DNA of 64,000 nucleotides from positions 37,564,232 to 37,628,231 of the forward strand of contig OX940862.1 in the NCBI GenBank assembly GCA_954871525.1, read 5' to 3'. Under the pieces are notes generated by a model. That model ran no database searches. It was not told the DNA's origin and was given only the letters and a program-made list of their open reading frames with translations. This DNA is from Parietaria judaica. Taxonomy: Eukaryota; Streptophyta; Magnoliopsida; Rosales; Urticaceae. Of this stretch, positions 46,331-58,835 are shown piece by piece. The translations under genes and the position numbers were made by a program. How positions within the stretch are numbered: the first letter of the stretch is position 1; every line of letters begins with the position of its first letter.

Positions 46331-49300
46331 TTAACTCGCTTTCTTTTGAAGGGAGTGAACAATCTTGTTGGCGATGCAATAGGCCGTTGACTCGATGGTG
46401 ATCATGGGGTTGACTCCGACCGCCGTCGGAAGAACGCTTCCGTCGCAGACGAACAGCCCCTCTGCCTCCCAGCTTTCGCCGCTCTCGTCCACTGCTCCCT
46501 CCTCTTCGCTGGCGCCCATCCGGCAGCTCCCCATCTGGTGCGCCGAGCAGTAAATTGTCCACTGATCGCCTCCAGAAGACGGTCCGCCCACCTCTCCGAC
46601 CGTATCCACAAACGCGTCGAAATCCTTCTCTTTGACTCCCTCGCATTTCATTCTCTGCCCGTCGCTCCTGTATGTCCCGACCTCGACGGCCCCGGCCGCA
46701 GCAAGAATCCGTAGGCATTGACGGACCCCGTCCCGTAGATTCTCCTTGTCCGTTTTCGTCATTCGGTACTTGATGTTCCTCTCTTCCTTCACCTCCCCTG
46801 AACCTTGGTCTCTCACCAAGGCGAATACATGAGAGGTTCTTGAGAAGTTGACCATCTTCTCCTTCATATCCCGCCCGGAAACCCAAGGGAAGAGAGAGGC
46901 GAACGAGGCGGGCCCGATTGCCGGAGTTTCGATGATCGCCTTGGTTTGATTCTCCTCTGAAATGACTTTGTGGAGCGAGGTGATGATTCCTCCTTCGTAA
47001 ATTTTTCCTTTGAACTCCGAGTTTGCTTCCGGAAAATACCCCCAGGTGAGGTGGACCGGGTGGAGGTGAAGGTTTTTCCCGATGTTTGGGTTCCGGAGCC
47101 CGCTGGCGAGCATAAGCGGCGGGGTGGACAGAGCTCCGCAGGCTGATATCGCCACTCTCGCCTCGATCCGCAGCTTCTTCGTGATCTTCCCACTCTGAGG
47201 CGCAGCGAGCACTCCCAAGCACTTCTTCCTCCCGGGGCCTGCTTCGAACAAAAACCGCTCGGCTTTGCATCCCGTCAAAATCACTGAGCCGGAATCAACG
47301 GCGTCGACGAGCCAGGTAGTGTCCGTACCCTTTTTGTCCCCCGTCGGGCAGCCGAAGTTGCACGAGCCACAATAATGATCCGCCGGACAATTCCTCGGGA
47401 CCGAAACGATGTCGAGGCCGAGCTTCTCGCACCCTTTTCGCAAAACCTGGTTTTGGAGATTCTCCTTGGTGCAGCCGTCCGTGACTCCGATCCTCTCGCA
47501 GACCGAATCCATCGCGGATTGGTATTCCGAGCTCCCAAACATAGGTATCTTGTGATCGACCGACCATTCATGAAGAACGTTACTCGGCGTTCGGATCGAA
47601 GCCGACCAGTTTATCGCCGAGCCGCCTCCGACAGTGGAGCCCGCTAATATCATGACCTTGCCGTCGATGGTAGAAGAAATTCCACCACAGTCGTACAGCT
47701 CTCGCATCGAAGGACCCTCGAGAGGTGAGTAATCTTCAGCGACAAAATAATTTCCTTTCTCGAGAACTACCACTTTAAGGCCGGACTTGGCTAAAACGGC
47801 AGCGGCGACTCCGCCGCCACAGCCGGATCCGACCACAACAGCGTCACATTTGACAATGTAGACGCCGGCGTCCTGCGGGTCCTCAGAAACTTGCAGGCCT
47901 TTCTGGCCCAATGACCGGAAGAGTGAGTCGTCCGTCTCCTTAACGGTTTCCACAATTCCGTTTTCAAGAGGCCTCTCTAGGGTTTTGCCGGTCACCTTTT
48001 TCTTGGTGTTCACGTGGTACCCAATTGCATCCCATGCTGGGTTGTGACAATTTTCATCAACCTTTATATAAGAAGAAAATATAATGTGTAAATAATTCTT
48101 TTCAACAAATTAATCATGCTTATAATTGAATGAAACTAAGGAAAATTATGTTAATAAGAATTATTTGAATGGCATAAACTATTAACATATAAAAAAGAGG
48201 TATTTCTGCATGGTAGATTATTTTCAACAATATTATACCATTTATCTTATACTTCTTCAACAATATTCATTTCTTATTTTCAAAATCATCTCATATGTAC
48301 CTCTATAATTTTAATTTGACAATATTATTTTTAAATAAAATTAACTTTTGAGAAAATTTATGGTAATTTTTTTTTCTTTCCCGAAACTGAAAATAAAGAC
48401 TATAAAAATAAATTATTTTCATGAACTAACTTATCTTATCAGAAAGAGACTTCGATATCTGCAAAACCAATTCGTCAGCAGATAACAGTGACCCATTTTT
48501 GACGAAAACAAAAAATAAGAGGACCTGGACTTCAATTTAGAAGAATAACCCAAATGAAAAAGGAGGACAAAAAGGACCTAATTGCTAATTTTGCAAATTA
48601 CAGTTATATGTGACAGTGACTGAGAACTGCCAAAAGCATGGTTGTCAATGGAAGAAGAAGAAGGACATAACACAAGACCAAAACAAACATCAGAATCACT
48701 ACTTGTCTTTTTACCATCCTAAGTAAAATTCCAACAACCACAAGAAGAATCTAGATCAACATCAAAATTAAAAATTAATATTCAACACAATCATGAGTTA
48801 ATAATTATATCTAAGCCATGCGAGAGCATTGTAACCTTGGCCGATACCGTTACTTTATTAAAAAAAAAAAAATCTACAAGATGAACAAGTAATTTCGAGC
48901 ATATATATTAGTTAACTGATAAATTAACTGAGTCTACTGTTACATTATTGCGAATTTATAACAATTTGCAATTAAATTTCGAGCATATGATCTAATTTTA
49001 CAGGTTACTCAACACGTCACGGCTTAAGGGTATACGATGGCCGTTATGTTGATCAAATTTTACGGGTTTATCCATCACCGCGATTATCTCAAATTTTGAG
49101 AATATTATTAGTTAATTGATAACTGACCGACGGTCTAATTTTACGGGTTACCCAACAAGTTATGGTTTACGGGTATACTATCACTGATTATGTTGATCAA
49201 ATTTGACGGGTTTATCCATGACCGCGATTATTTCATAAAAAAAGATGTTTAGAATTAATTATTATTCAAAATATGATATGCTATTATTAGCTATTAGTTA

Positions 49301-50039
49301 TTACTAGGCAAAAGGCATATTAATAAGTTTAGTTATATATTATTAGATAAAAATATCCATGTAGAATTATATAGATATAGCTATAGATATACTGAAACAA
49401 GGGAGGGATGTTGGCAAACTAAGAGCATTACCCTGGAGAAGAAAGTGAAGAAGCAGAAGAGCTTGAAGACCACAAACAGCGCTCTCAGAGAAACCACGCG
49501 CTTCTCGTCGGACCACCTCTTCAGGATCCTCTCTCTCCTCTCCACTGGCAAATCCGCGAACCTCCGAACGAACGGCCATCGCCCCTCAACGCTGCCCGCC
49601 CCGCAGAGCAGAAGCGTCCCCAGTCGGAACGACAGGATCCTCAGCGCCGCCCTCACCAGCGACGCTGCCCGGGGCAGCGCCCTCCTCGATATCAGCTCCG
49701 CCACCTGCGATCGGATTCCGGAAAACAGAAGCGGAACCGGAATTCCGGATTAAAAAACGGATTCGGGAAGTTGCGGTTTTCGGAAAAGAAAAAGAGACGG
49801 AACCGGGAGAGCACCTCGTCCGGGAAGGGGGAGAGAGCGCCGGAAGCTTGGTAGAAGGATCGGAGTGAGGTGTGGAGAGGGTCGAGAGAATCGGTGGGGA
49901 GAGGAGGGATGAGAGCTTCGCAGATTGAGGAGAGAACTTGGATTTGAGAGGAGGAGAATCCATGGCTGAAACTATCCGAGCTTTCTCTTCGTCTTCTTCC
50001 GGTAGACAGCAAGTGAGCTTTGCTCTCTGCTCCTTCCAT
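46331..50039 (-). CDS. FAO4A: Long-chain fatty alcohol oxidase (FAO, GMC flavoprotein)
   Basis: Three exons on the minus strand give 742 residues: 50039-49815, 49704-49432, 48061-46331. The enzyme oxidises long-chain fatty alcohols to aldehydes with oxygen, at membranes. Exon 1 encodes [17 protein letters not shown] and [18 protein letters not shown]. Exon 2 encodes LISRRALP and two hydrophobic segments ([32 protein letters not shown]). Exon 3 has the FAD-binding [20 protein letters not shown] then VVVLEKG, the CxxC...C block [12 protein letters not shown], the GMC motif [13 protein letters not shown], and the catalytic-side C-terminus ([29 protein letters not shown]). The intron 2 acceptor is AAG. 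The symbol is assigned partly from synteny with MRL7 and NPGR2; the family call itself is firm. Intron 2 (1370 bp) holds a tandem duplication. Confidence 0.94.
48987..49235. repeat. Diverged tandem duplication in FAO intron 2
   Basis: Two copies of a unit of about 105 bp (48987-49092 and 49131-49235) share TCTAATTTTAC.GGTTAC, TATGTTGATCAAATTT and GACCGCGATTAT-like words. They are in direct orientation with a 144-bp period. Their differences are scattered, so the duplication is not recent. Origin unknown. Confidence 0.75.
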
Positions 50040-50276
50040 GGCGTATCTCTCTCTCTCCGATGTGTTTTTTGGATTTGGGTTTTACTTTTTGGTGTCGTGG
50101 AAATCAAATATATGCTATTTTATATATATACATACATACATAGTTACATACATATATATAATACGTGATATATACATATTTATGAATATAATATTATTGA
50201 TCCAAGCCAACCAATGCGAGGGAGAGAATAAGAAGATACGTTTTAACTTTAACCAAGACTCTTGTTACCCCGAATA

Positions 50277-50750
50277 GGGATAATTGCGGCATAAGTATAT
50301 AAACTTAAGCCAATCGAAGCGGTATGAGTGCAAGCTAATTAAACAGCGGCATATGTACCAAATATTAGTTAAACTGGGTTGATTTTTTATTCCATTCAAC
50401 GTTGACCAAGTTCCGTTAGTCAACCTATTCATGTGGCAGTCGATGCCGACGCGGCACACACCTCATGTGCCACCTCAACTCCCTACACCATTTTGGAGCC
50501 AATTTAATCGTTGTGGGAGAGAGGAGACGCTAAGAGAGAGAAGGAATGAGGGAGTTGAGGTGGTGGATGAGGTGGCGTGCCACGTTGGCGTTGAATGCCA
50601 CGCAGATATGTTGACTAACGGAACCTGGTCAAAGTTGGACAAAAAAGTCAACCCATTTTAACTAACGTTGGTATATATGCCGCTATTAAAAGAGTTGGCA
50701 CCATGCCAGCCAGTTGGCCGAAATTTACGAACTTATGCAGCGATGATCCC
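50277..50750. mobile_element. Fold-back MITE, family A (second copy)
   Basis: A 474-bp element with ends GGGATAATTGCGGCATAAGT and ACTTATGCAGCGATGATCCC. These match the ends of 26048-26388. Inner blocks pair too (GTTGACCAAGTTCCGTTAGTCAAC around 50402; GTTGACTAACGGAACCTGG near 50612). Flanks CCCCGAATA and TAGCGAATA share six of nine bases, a possible decayed 9-bp duplication. No coding capacity. Confidence 0.82.
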
Positions 50751-51028
50751 TAGCGAATAATGTATCGATTACTTTTTTTTTAGAATTACCGATAACTTAC
50801 TTTTCTTAATCGTTATCATTTAATCCTTGTCAATGCATAATCGAGCTACTTATCTAACAATTTTTAAAGTGTAAAAAAAATGATAATCTTGGATAATCGA
50901 ACTACTTATTCAGTATTTTTTTATAAATAAAGGTATAAATACTTCAAATTAATTTCAATTTGATGCGTTTTGAGGTATTTTTTCACATATTCTTGTTGTT
51001 TAAAGAGATTATGGATCATTTAATAATA

Positions 51029-51961
51029 GGGAAATGTGTGGCGAAAATCATCGAAGTCACTAAACTCTTGTAGATAAATCACTACCGTCTATTTTTTGCG
51101 GCAAACATCACTAACGTCATCAATTGTTTGCAGATAAGTCACTAACGTTTATTTTTTGCAGAGAAATCATCAAAGTCACTAAATTCTTGCATATAAATCA
51201 CTAACGTCTATTTTTGCGCCTAAAGTCATTAACGTCAATCTTTCCTTACAAGCGTGTTGTCTTCAACAATGACAACATGCTTTAGTGATAACATTATTTG
51301 AAATTGAGATTTTTACGGCGAAAGTACCCAACCTTTGGCCACGTGGCGGCTTGTGCCATGTGGCATGCCACATGAGACATCATAACGTCTACGTAGGTAG
51401 GTGTCTAACGGGGTTAGTTGATCAACATCAAAAGTTTGTCGTTAGGCCGATATTTATTGAGGTTGGGTAGCTATCGGAGAATATGGCTAAAGGTAGAGTA
51501 GTTTCGCTGCCACGATAAAATTGTTGAGAAAAATTGAAAGTTATAGTAGGATTATTTTTTTTAGTGTTTTTTGAATTTTGGCCACGATAAAATTAATTTT
51601 AAAAGTTTATGGTACAAATGCCGTAAAAATCTTTATTTCAAATAATGTTATCACTAAAGCGTGTTGTCGTTGTTTGAGACAATTGATGAATGCTATGTAG
51701 GCTGGCGATAAGTCATTCAACGTTGCCATATAATATTTGTACGGAATGAATGACTTTAATGACTTTTGGCGCAAAAATTAGAAGTCTATGATTTATATGC
51801 AAGAATTTAGTGACTTTCATGATTTTCGTCGCAAAATATAAACGTTAGTGACTTATCTGCAAACAATTGATGGCGTTAGTGATTTTTGCCACAAAAAATA
51901 GACGGTAATGATTTATCTACAAGAATTTAGTGACTTCGATTGTTTTCGCCGTAAATTTCCC
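51029..51961. mobile_element. Large fold-back MITE, about 930 bp
   Basis: The ends GGGAAATGTGTGGCGAAAA and TTTTCGCCGTAAATTTCCC start arms of over 220 bp built from repeated words (CACTAACGTCTATTTTTTGC, GTTTGCAGATAAGTCACT). A second inverted pair lies inside: 51264-51316 (CTTTAGTGATAACATTATTT) against 51622-51670 (AAATAATGTTATCACTAAAG). The loop (51317-51621) carries a CCACGTGGCGGC word. Flanks TTAATAATA (51020-51028) and TTGTTAATA (51962-51970) agree at seven of nine positions, fitting a Mutator-like origin. Confidence 0.85.
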
Positions 51962-51970
51962 TTGTTAATA

Positions 51971-52225
51971 TTTGAGATCCAATGTTCGTTTTCTAACGAA
52001 CTTATTAATTTTGTAGACAATTTGGGAATTTTTCTAGTTTTGAAATTGTTTAAGTTAATAGTTATGTTTAAAATGAAAAAAGTTTGGTATATTATATTTA
52101 TTGGAATATATTTTGGATTTTAATGAATATCTTGTTGAATAAATAATTTTTTTATTCTATAGGTTTTCTTTTTAAAATTTATTGATTTCTCAAAGTTTTT
52201 TTTTTTGTGTGGCATATTATTGTTA
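51971..52225. other. AT-rich spacer
   Basis: No feature seen. Confidence 0.4.
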
Positions 52226-52229
52226 TGTG

Positions 52230-53250
52230 TATTTTGCAACCCAAAGAAAATAAAGGCCCAATCCAAAAATGACAAAAAGTCAAACCCGACATGAAAAAGT
52301 CAACAAAAGTCAAACTTGACTAGAAAAAATTCAACAAGAAAGTCTGTAAAAATATCAAAATCGAGTCCGGGGTAAAAATTAGCACGACTTGGCCTCGGGA
52401 GACGCGATCACGTGGACCACACGCGCGCCATGCACCCGACAATCGGGTGCGCTCGGCAGGAGGCAACGACGCCCCACGTGCTGGAGTGTCCGCTCTAGCA
52501 TGCGCATGGGGCATAGGCGCGTTGTCAAGCGCACCCTGCATGCTGCCAAGCGCACGTTGCTCACGCGATGCGCTGGTATGCGCCCCATGCGTGCCAAAGC
52601 ACGCCCTAAGGGTGCCAAGGCACACATTCACCCCAAACTCATTTCTCATTACCTATAATTACCAACATCCTCGAAAACTTCGTTAATCATTTTCTTCCCT
52701 TTTTTGAAATACCAAATCCTTGACTAATATTGAGAAGCGAAGCGAGCAACGAAGTCCCCCCTTTGCCTCGCTATAAGTTCATGTCTCCTTTTTTGTCTCC
52801 TAGGGACGAAATTTCGAGATCCATATACTCCGGCGAGAATAGCTCGAGAGTGAAGTCTTTCCTTAACGGAGATGGGGTCTGATACTAACGAACTTCAGTG
52901 AGCTTAGCCCATAAAAGGCGTTACTCTCGTTTGTCTCGAGACCTGGAGAATTTCATCGGTAAGGGAAATGTCATGGAAATCGTTTCCGGCCCACCTAGAC
53001 AAACAATCCAACGTCTCACCCCATTGGGTACATAGGCACCTTTCATTTTGTGAGGTCCGGTATCGTTTGTTCATTTTGCTAGAGCTCACCGCCATACAAA
53101 ACCGAGTCGCATTGCCAGACGACATCACCGACTCAGGTCACCCCGACTAGGGCAACGACTCATACTTAGCCACGAAGAGTGAAGCTTCGATCCTGGTCCT
53201 ATCATCAAGTGGATATTAGGCCCGGCCTAAAATCAAGAATTACCTGCTTT
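52230..53250. other. Unclassified GC-richer repeat-like block
   Basis: Composition changes sharply here. It includes AAAAGTCAACAAAAGTCAAA repeats (52268-52318), a GC-rich part with repeated TGCCAAGCGCAC / GTGCCAAAGCACGC words (52530-52625), and a hairpin GCACCCGA-CAA-TCGGGTGC (52432-52450). No frame codes for a known protein. It may be an old LTR-retrotransposon remnant; I could not find matching ends. Confidence 0.35.
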
Positions 53251-53990
53251 AGTGTGACCCGTTTTCGAGCATTAACAATTATTAAAGTTCAAATTTTGCA
53301 GATTTAAAGATATGTAGTCAATTATTTATTTTGCTTTGAATTTTTATTGACTATAATTATAAGTATGCGAGTTTTGGTAATTTTATTTTCATATCACTCA
53401 ATTTCTTAAAATTTATGAGGACTATCGTCTTTATGGGCACAACATAAATTTAATATCTTGCGATATATAATTTAGGGTTTATGGTACGAACACATAAAAC
53501 CACGAAGCTCCATTGCGGCGGCTGTCGTGAGATGGCGCTTGGCTGAGGCGTGCTAGATGATGCGGTGTATTGTGCTCCTTCATGATCAGCACTACATCGG
53601 AATTGGAACACAAGAAATAACCTTAATTGACAAAACCTATATTTATTGCAATCTCATGCCAATTACCAGAGTCTAGTTTATATTGATTTTTTTATATAAA
53701 AATATATTCCTTACATTTAATGATAGCCAAAATATATCTCTACATGGATAATCGATTGGCATGGAATATTTACCGATGATTAATGGCAAGAAGGATTATC
53801 GACGATTATCAAGGAAAAATTCGAATCTAGTATTCAACCGTTATAAAATAAAAAATACATTTGTAGTACACAACTCCCCTTCTAAATTAATATGCTAGAG
53901 TACTAGACTTTACCCCAAGCTAATAAGATGCATGTGATATGCATTATTGTTTTGTCGTGTATCATTTGACATTTGGTCATCAATATACAC

Positions 53991-54034
<44 letters not shown>

Positions 54035-54338
54035 ATGGGCTAGCTTGATCTGTAGCTTTTTATTCATCAATCATGACATCATGTCGTTAAAGTTGCATAC
54101 CAATGATATATACTAAAATACAAAACGCTGGTTTATAATCAAATCAATCTTTAAGAAACCGTTATCTAGGGTTATATTACTGTAAATGAAAAAAAAAATG
54201 TTGTCAGGCAATAGTATTTTATTTAACAAAAAAGTGGTGTGAAATGCAGTACTTTTTTAAAAAAAATCCTTTTTAAAGAAAGACGAGCTTTAAACTCTCA
54301 GAGTCTTCTTAACGGGCGCGGTCCAGGCGGGAAGAGTA
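53251..54338. other. Gene-free AT-rich region
   Basis: Contains an (AT)n microsatellite at about 53990-54032. No gene. Confidence 0.5.
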
Positions 54339-54346
54339 TTTCACAT

Positions 54347-55134
54347 TAGGGCTGAAATATTTATCCGCCATCCGCTGATCGTTACCGTATCCTATTCGCT
54401 CCCCTACGAAATATCCGCTTTTTTATCCATTTTTAATCAACCGCTTAATATGGTTATAGATATCCGACATTGCTTTTCAGAATTGAGTTGGTTAATGGTT
54501 ATATTTTTTTATTTAAATTGGATATCCGCTTTAACCGCAACCAGATAAAATAAAAATAATTAATTAAAAATATATTATATATAAATATTTTTTATTTTAT
54601 TTTATTACTGCTACCGGTGGATTGGATGGTCCCTTATATTAAACTAGGTAGGTTATATCATGACTCTGTCCATTGTTGTCTTTGTGCTTTAATTACTTTG
54701 AATATAGTATTTATTATTATTCAGATTTCACCTTGGCTTTTTAATAATAGCTTGTATTCATATTTGTATCTCTAGAATATGTAGCTAATATTCTAGTGTT
54801 AGACCATATGTTTTTGTGGTCTTTTATGTCATACAAATATGGTTTGGTACTTTGGTTATTTATGAAATATTATTTATGATATTTTTGAATGTTTTACGTT
54901 TCACTATTCTTACTATATTTTTATGTATGATGTATTTGTTTTTTCACTAACAAAAATAATTGGATAATATCCGCTATCCGCCTTAAATTAACCAATTCAA
55001 TCCGCTAACCGCATTTAAATTTGATAATCGAAAATAAAAATGGTTAATGGATACAATTATTTTATATCCGCATATGTGGATACGGTTAGTCAACATGTCC
55101 ATATCCTATCCTATCCTATCCACTTTCACCCCTA
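54347..55134. mobile_element. hAT-type MITE related to the element at 7638
   Basis: The 788-bp element starts TAGGGCTGAAA and ends TTTCACCCCTA, matching the ends of 7638-8376. Flanks TTTCACAT (54339-54346) and CTTCACAT (55135-55142) agree at seven of eight bases. Subterminal parts are rich in ATCCGC / GCGGAT words and the right end has a CTATC run. There is no transposase. Confidence 0.82.
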
Positions 55135-55496
55135 CTTCACATCACATTATCATTGGCAAAAGCCAAGCGAGCGAACAAGGGTCAAGAGTCCCCTATTACA
55201 ACTTAAATCATTTAAAAGAAATATCTGGCGGGACATAATATAACCAAACGAAATTTTCTCTAGCCTTAATGGCGAGTTTACCTACACCATGTGCAATTAT
55301 GTGAAATGCAGTACTAATTTCGATAATACTGCGTTTTTTTTATCCCTATAAACATATTGATGCACACCAAAAATACAGTAAAATTTGTAGTATTCTGGTC
55401 TTCTCTAACCGATTACTCTATTTCTAACTCTATTTCTTAGTAATAGTAAATCATCTCAAATCGAATTTTATTTTCCACTATATTTCTCACTATATT

Positions 55497-55617
55497 TTCC
55501 GGAGGTACCAATAGGGACACAAAACTAAAGAATTGGAACTTTTTCCGGGCAATAAAAAGAATCGGTATTTATTGGTCCACTTTTTAAAAGTATTGGTACT
55601 TTTGTCGGGATTAACCC
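55497..55617. mobile_element. Fragment of the Mutator-like MITE seen at 24052
   Basis: About 120 bp matches the right arm of 24052-24594, from CGGAGGTACCAATAGGGACA to the terminal GTCGGGATTAACCC. The left arm is absent, so it is a broken copy. Confidence 0.85.
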
Positions 55618-56859
55618 TTTAAATTATTATGCAAAATAATAAATTTATATAAATTAAATAAATTTAAGGGTAAATATTAAATAATTATATAAACTAAGGG
55701 TGTGTACAAGTTTTAAAACTTTAAAGAATTTATAAGTAAAAAAAAAATTATAACGCATGAACAGTGCAACGCTACAAATAATATAGCAATTTTTCAGGTT
55801 TATCATCCCACATTATTATAGTGTGTGAGATAAAAGTCCCGTTTGATATTGCTTATTTATAGGTGCTTTTGATTTCTTAAGATTTTTAAGCTAATATTTA
55901 TGTTTGGTAAGTTACCATAGAAGCACTTCAAAACAAAGTTTAGCTTTTATATAGGAAAAATTCAAAAGCAGGTAATACATGCTTTTGCAAAAATTGATTC
56001 TTGCTTTTCTTTTTCTTTATCTTCATAAATATTTTTTTGGAATGGTAAAATACCAAAAACATATATTATTATTGCGAGACGGGACGGGGTGGGGTCTTGG
56101 GCAAGTATAAATATTTTTGGCGAAAGTTTAATTAGTATTTTTGCCAAAATCTCGTTTCGGTGTTCCACTGAAAACGAAAATCAACGCGAATTTCGCTAAA
56201 TTTAGCACCTTGGTGTAGACAATGCTAAGTGACAAACTGGATTTGCTGGCAATTAATCACTAATAGTATATTCTACCAAATGATAAAAAAGTGTTAAAGG
56301 TTTAAGAGATTTGTCCATAATTTTTTAAAAAATCATTTACGCTCATTAATGAAATTTTTTGGACCAAATTAACCATGATAATGATTAATTTTAAATAAAA
56401 AAATTAAAATTTATTTCCTTTAATATTAATTCGTTGACTAATCTTATGAATTTAATATAAATCTCAAAATAAATTAAAATCTTAAATATTTTTTCTTTCT
56501 CCTTTCTCCTCTCACTCCTCTTCCACGATCTCTCTCTTTCTCTCACTCCCTCCTTCTCACTTAGGAATTTAAATTCGAAGCTTGCTCCGGCGAACATACT
56601 CGCCCGGGTAAGACCTTCATTTAATCCCTCACTCCTCGAGTCCTCTTAAGCCAATTGCTTCTCCTCTTTGATTCTCTCGCTCGTTCACTCGATGAGGTTT
56701 GCTCGTTTGCTCTCGGAGGTTCGCCATCGTTTGTTCGCCGTTTCTCGGTCGCCATCGTTTGTCGCTCGCTCGCTCATGGAGGTTCACCGTCGTTTATTCA
56801 CCGTTTCTTGATCGCCGTCGTTTGTTTGTAAATATATTTATAGTTTTTTTTTTTAAATT
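55618..56859. other. Gene-free region with a CT-rich, leader-like stretch
   Basis: 56485-56560 is rich in CTCTCT and TCTCAC, followed by CTCGCCCGGGTAAG (a donor-like site) and repeats of CGCCATCGTTTGT (56720-56830). This resembles the 5' leader of a gene, but no following coding exon could be defended. Confidence 0.35.
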
Positions 56860-57116
56860 TCATAAATATATTTACATTTATAACTACAACTTTATTGAAA
56901 TTTTGTAACTCTATTTACAGTTTACTTCACGTACTATTGTGGTTGAAAATCCTACGGATGCTAGTAAACAAGCACAATGTCCTGAGGTTCAGGTAAATGA
57001 ATTGTCGTAAATATATATACAGTTTTATAACTACAACTTTATTGAAATTCCGTAACTATATTTACAATTTCATAACTACAACTTTATTGTCATTTCGTAA
57101 CTATATTTACAGTTTA
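56860..57116. repeat. Three diverged copies of a roughly 45-bp repeat
   Basis: The unit (AACTACAACTTTATTGAAAT followed by TCGTAACTATATTTACAGTT with small changes) occurs at about 56881-56925, 57024-57066 and 57073-57115. Between the first two copies lies a possible exon-like piece (56922-56991) with a GT donor-like end. Confidence 0.7.
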
Positions 57117-58391
57117 TTACACAAAAATTAGGATGAGATTATGCAATCGATTTTTAATTGAATTTGGGAATTTTGATTTTCAAATTACAAATTGTTACAA
57201 TCCTTGTTGATAGGGATAACAATATTTCAAAACGAATTAATATTCAAAATATTTGTTTAATCCTTAAAATAGGAAGGATAAATTGTAATTTATTTAGTTT
57301 ACTCATTCAGGTAAATATTTTTTATTATTATTTAAATAGTAAAAAAAAGATTAAAATTAAACGTGATTTAATTAAAAGGGCATATTAGTCCATATTTTAA
57401 TTTGTTGGTGGTTATGATTACCATAATTAGAAATAAACATTTTTTTTAAACCTTGAGTCGTAAATGAGCATTTCTCTCATTTATTCATCCACTAATAAGA
57501 TCCATGGTATTGTTTAATTAAAGTATCACAAATTTATGGCATAACTACCAACTTTTTAGAAGAGTCGAAGGTTAAACTGAAGCCCGCCAAAAAATCGCTC
57601 CATCGTTCATTTTAACCCTAAAAGCTCTAAATATATATATAATAGTATAACATTACATTATTACCCACATTTTTTACGAAATCTACCCAAAAAGATTTTT
57701 CACTATAATTTATGATTGCAGCAAGCCAGCAACGACGCAGCAGTCAAACTTTCTGCGAAAACAGTGGTCACAGAAACTTTGGCCGCATGAACATGTGTTG
57801 TAGAAATCTTAGCTGCAACCTATTTTTGCTAATTTGATTTTATATGTTTAAATTCAAATTTCAGTATCAAAATAATAGCGATAAAAGTTCTCAAACCTTT
57901 TTTTTTTAGTGAAAAAACATATCTAATTTATACAAGTAGTAGCTCCATCTAAAATCTGTTAAAAATATTGTAAGACTGCCTGATTTTTAAAAAATAATTA
58001 ATAGATGGATATGTGCCACCTTACTTAACTTTTTTATTATTATTATTATAATTATTATTATTATTATAATTATTTGGGTCTTTTTTATGAAGTATGAAAT
58101 TTAATCTACACGAAAACTCTTTGCAAAACCTTCGAAGACTATATGCAAAGAAAATATTATTTGTCGTTTGTACGATGTGTAGTACACGGAATATAAAACG
58201 AGAGTGAGACTAAACTGTGAAATTCACGAAAACTATGCTGTAATAATAGGCAGTTTTATTTTTTTGTTATTTATAAATTTCTGTTGAAGTGACGTTTTTT
58301 TTTTTTTTTTGGCTACGACGATGTGTGACATTATAATCGGTTAGTTATTGACTATGACCTAATTATGTGATATTATTTTGACCTCAATATC
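57117..58391. other. Gene-free AT-rich region
   Basis: It has a (TTA)n-like run at about 58030-58072. No gene or bounded repeat. Confidence 0.5.
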
Positions 58392-58399
58392 ATCATTTT

Positions 58400-58827
58400 C
58401 AGGGGCGGAGCTAGGATTTTTTCAAGAGGGGGCGAAAAAAATTAAGCTAAAATTATTAGAATATAATAAATAAAATATTTTTATAATTAATTTTAAGTAA
58501 TCGATAAAATATTTAGTGATACAATAATACAATTACAAATATTATAGCTTAATGTATAATAAAAGAATCTTTATATTAAGAGATGATTAATAATAGAGAT
58601 CATAATTGTTAAAAAAATGAAGTTGATTTCAATTGAACCTTGGTCTTCAAAGAGGGAGATTTAAAAAGTAGCCACTACACCAGAGTATAAACTTTGTTTG
58701 GTCATGATACATTTAATATATATATATATATATTAATAAAATTGTATATATTTATTAATTAAAAATCACGGATTTGAATCAAGTGGGGGCGGCCGTCCCC
58801 GCTCGGCCCTCAATAAATCCGTCCCGG
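58400..58827. mobile_element. hAT-type MITE with exact 8-bp duplication
   Basis: The 428-bp element starts CAGGGGCGGAGCTAGGAT and ends AAATCCGTCCCGG, giving an imperfect terminal inverted repeat (CAGGGGCGGA against CCGGGACGGA). It is flanked by the exact duplication ATCATTTT (58392-58399 and 58828-58835). The inside is AT-rich with no open frame. Confidence 0.9.
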
Positions 58828-58835
58828 ATCATTTT

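Noticed and set aside
46326..47270. 314-codon open frame overlapping the alcohol oxidase exon
   Set aside because: It lies on the same strand but in another frame of a well-supported exon. Its Arg/Gly-rich product looks like a frame shadow.
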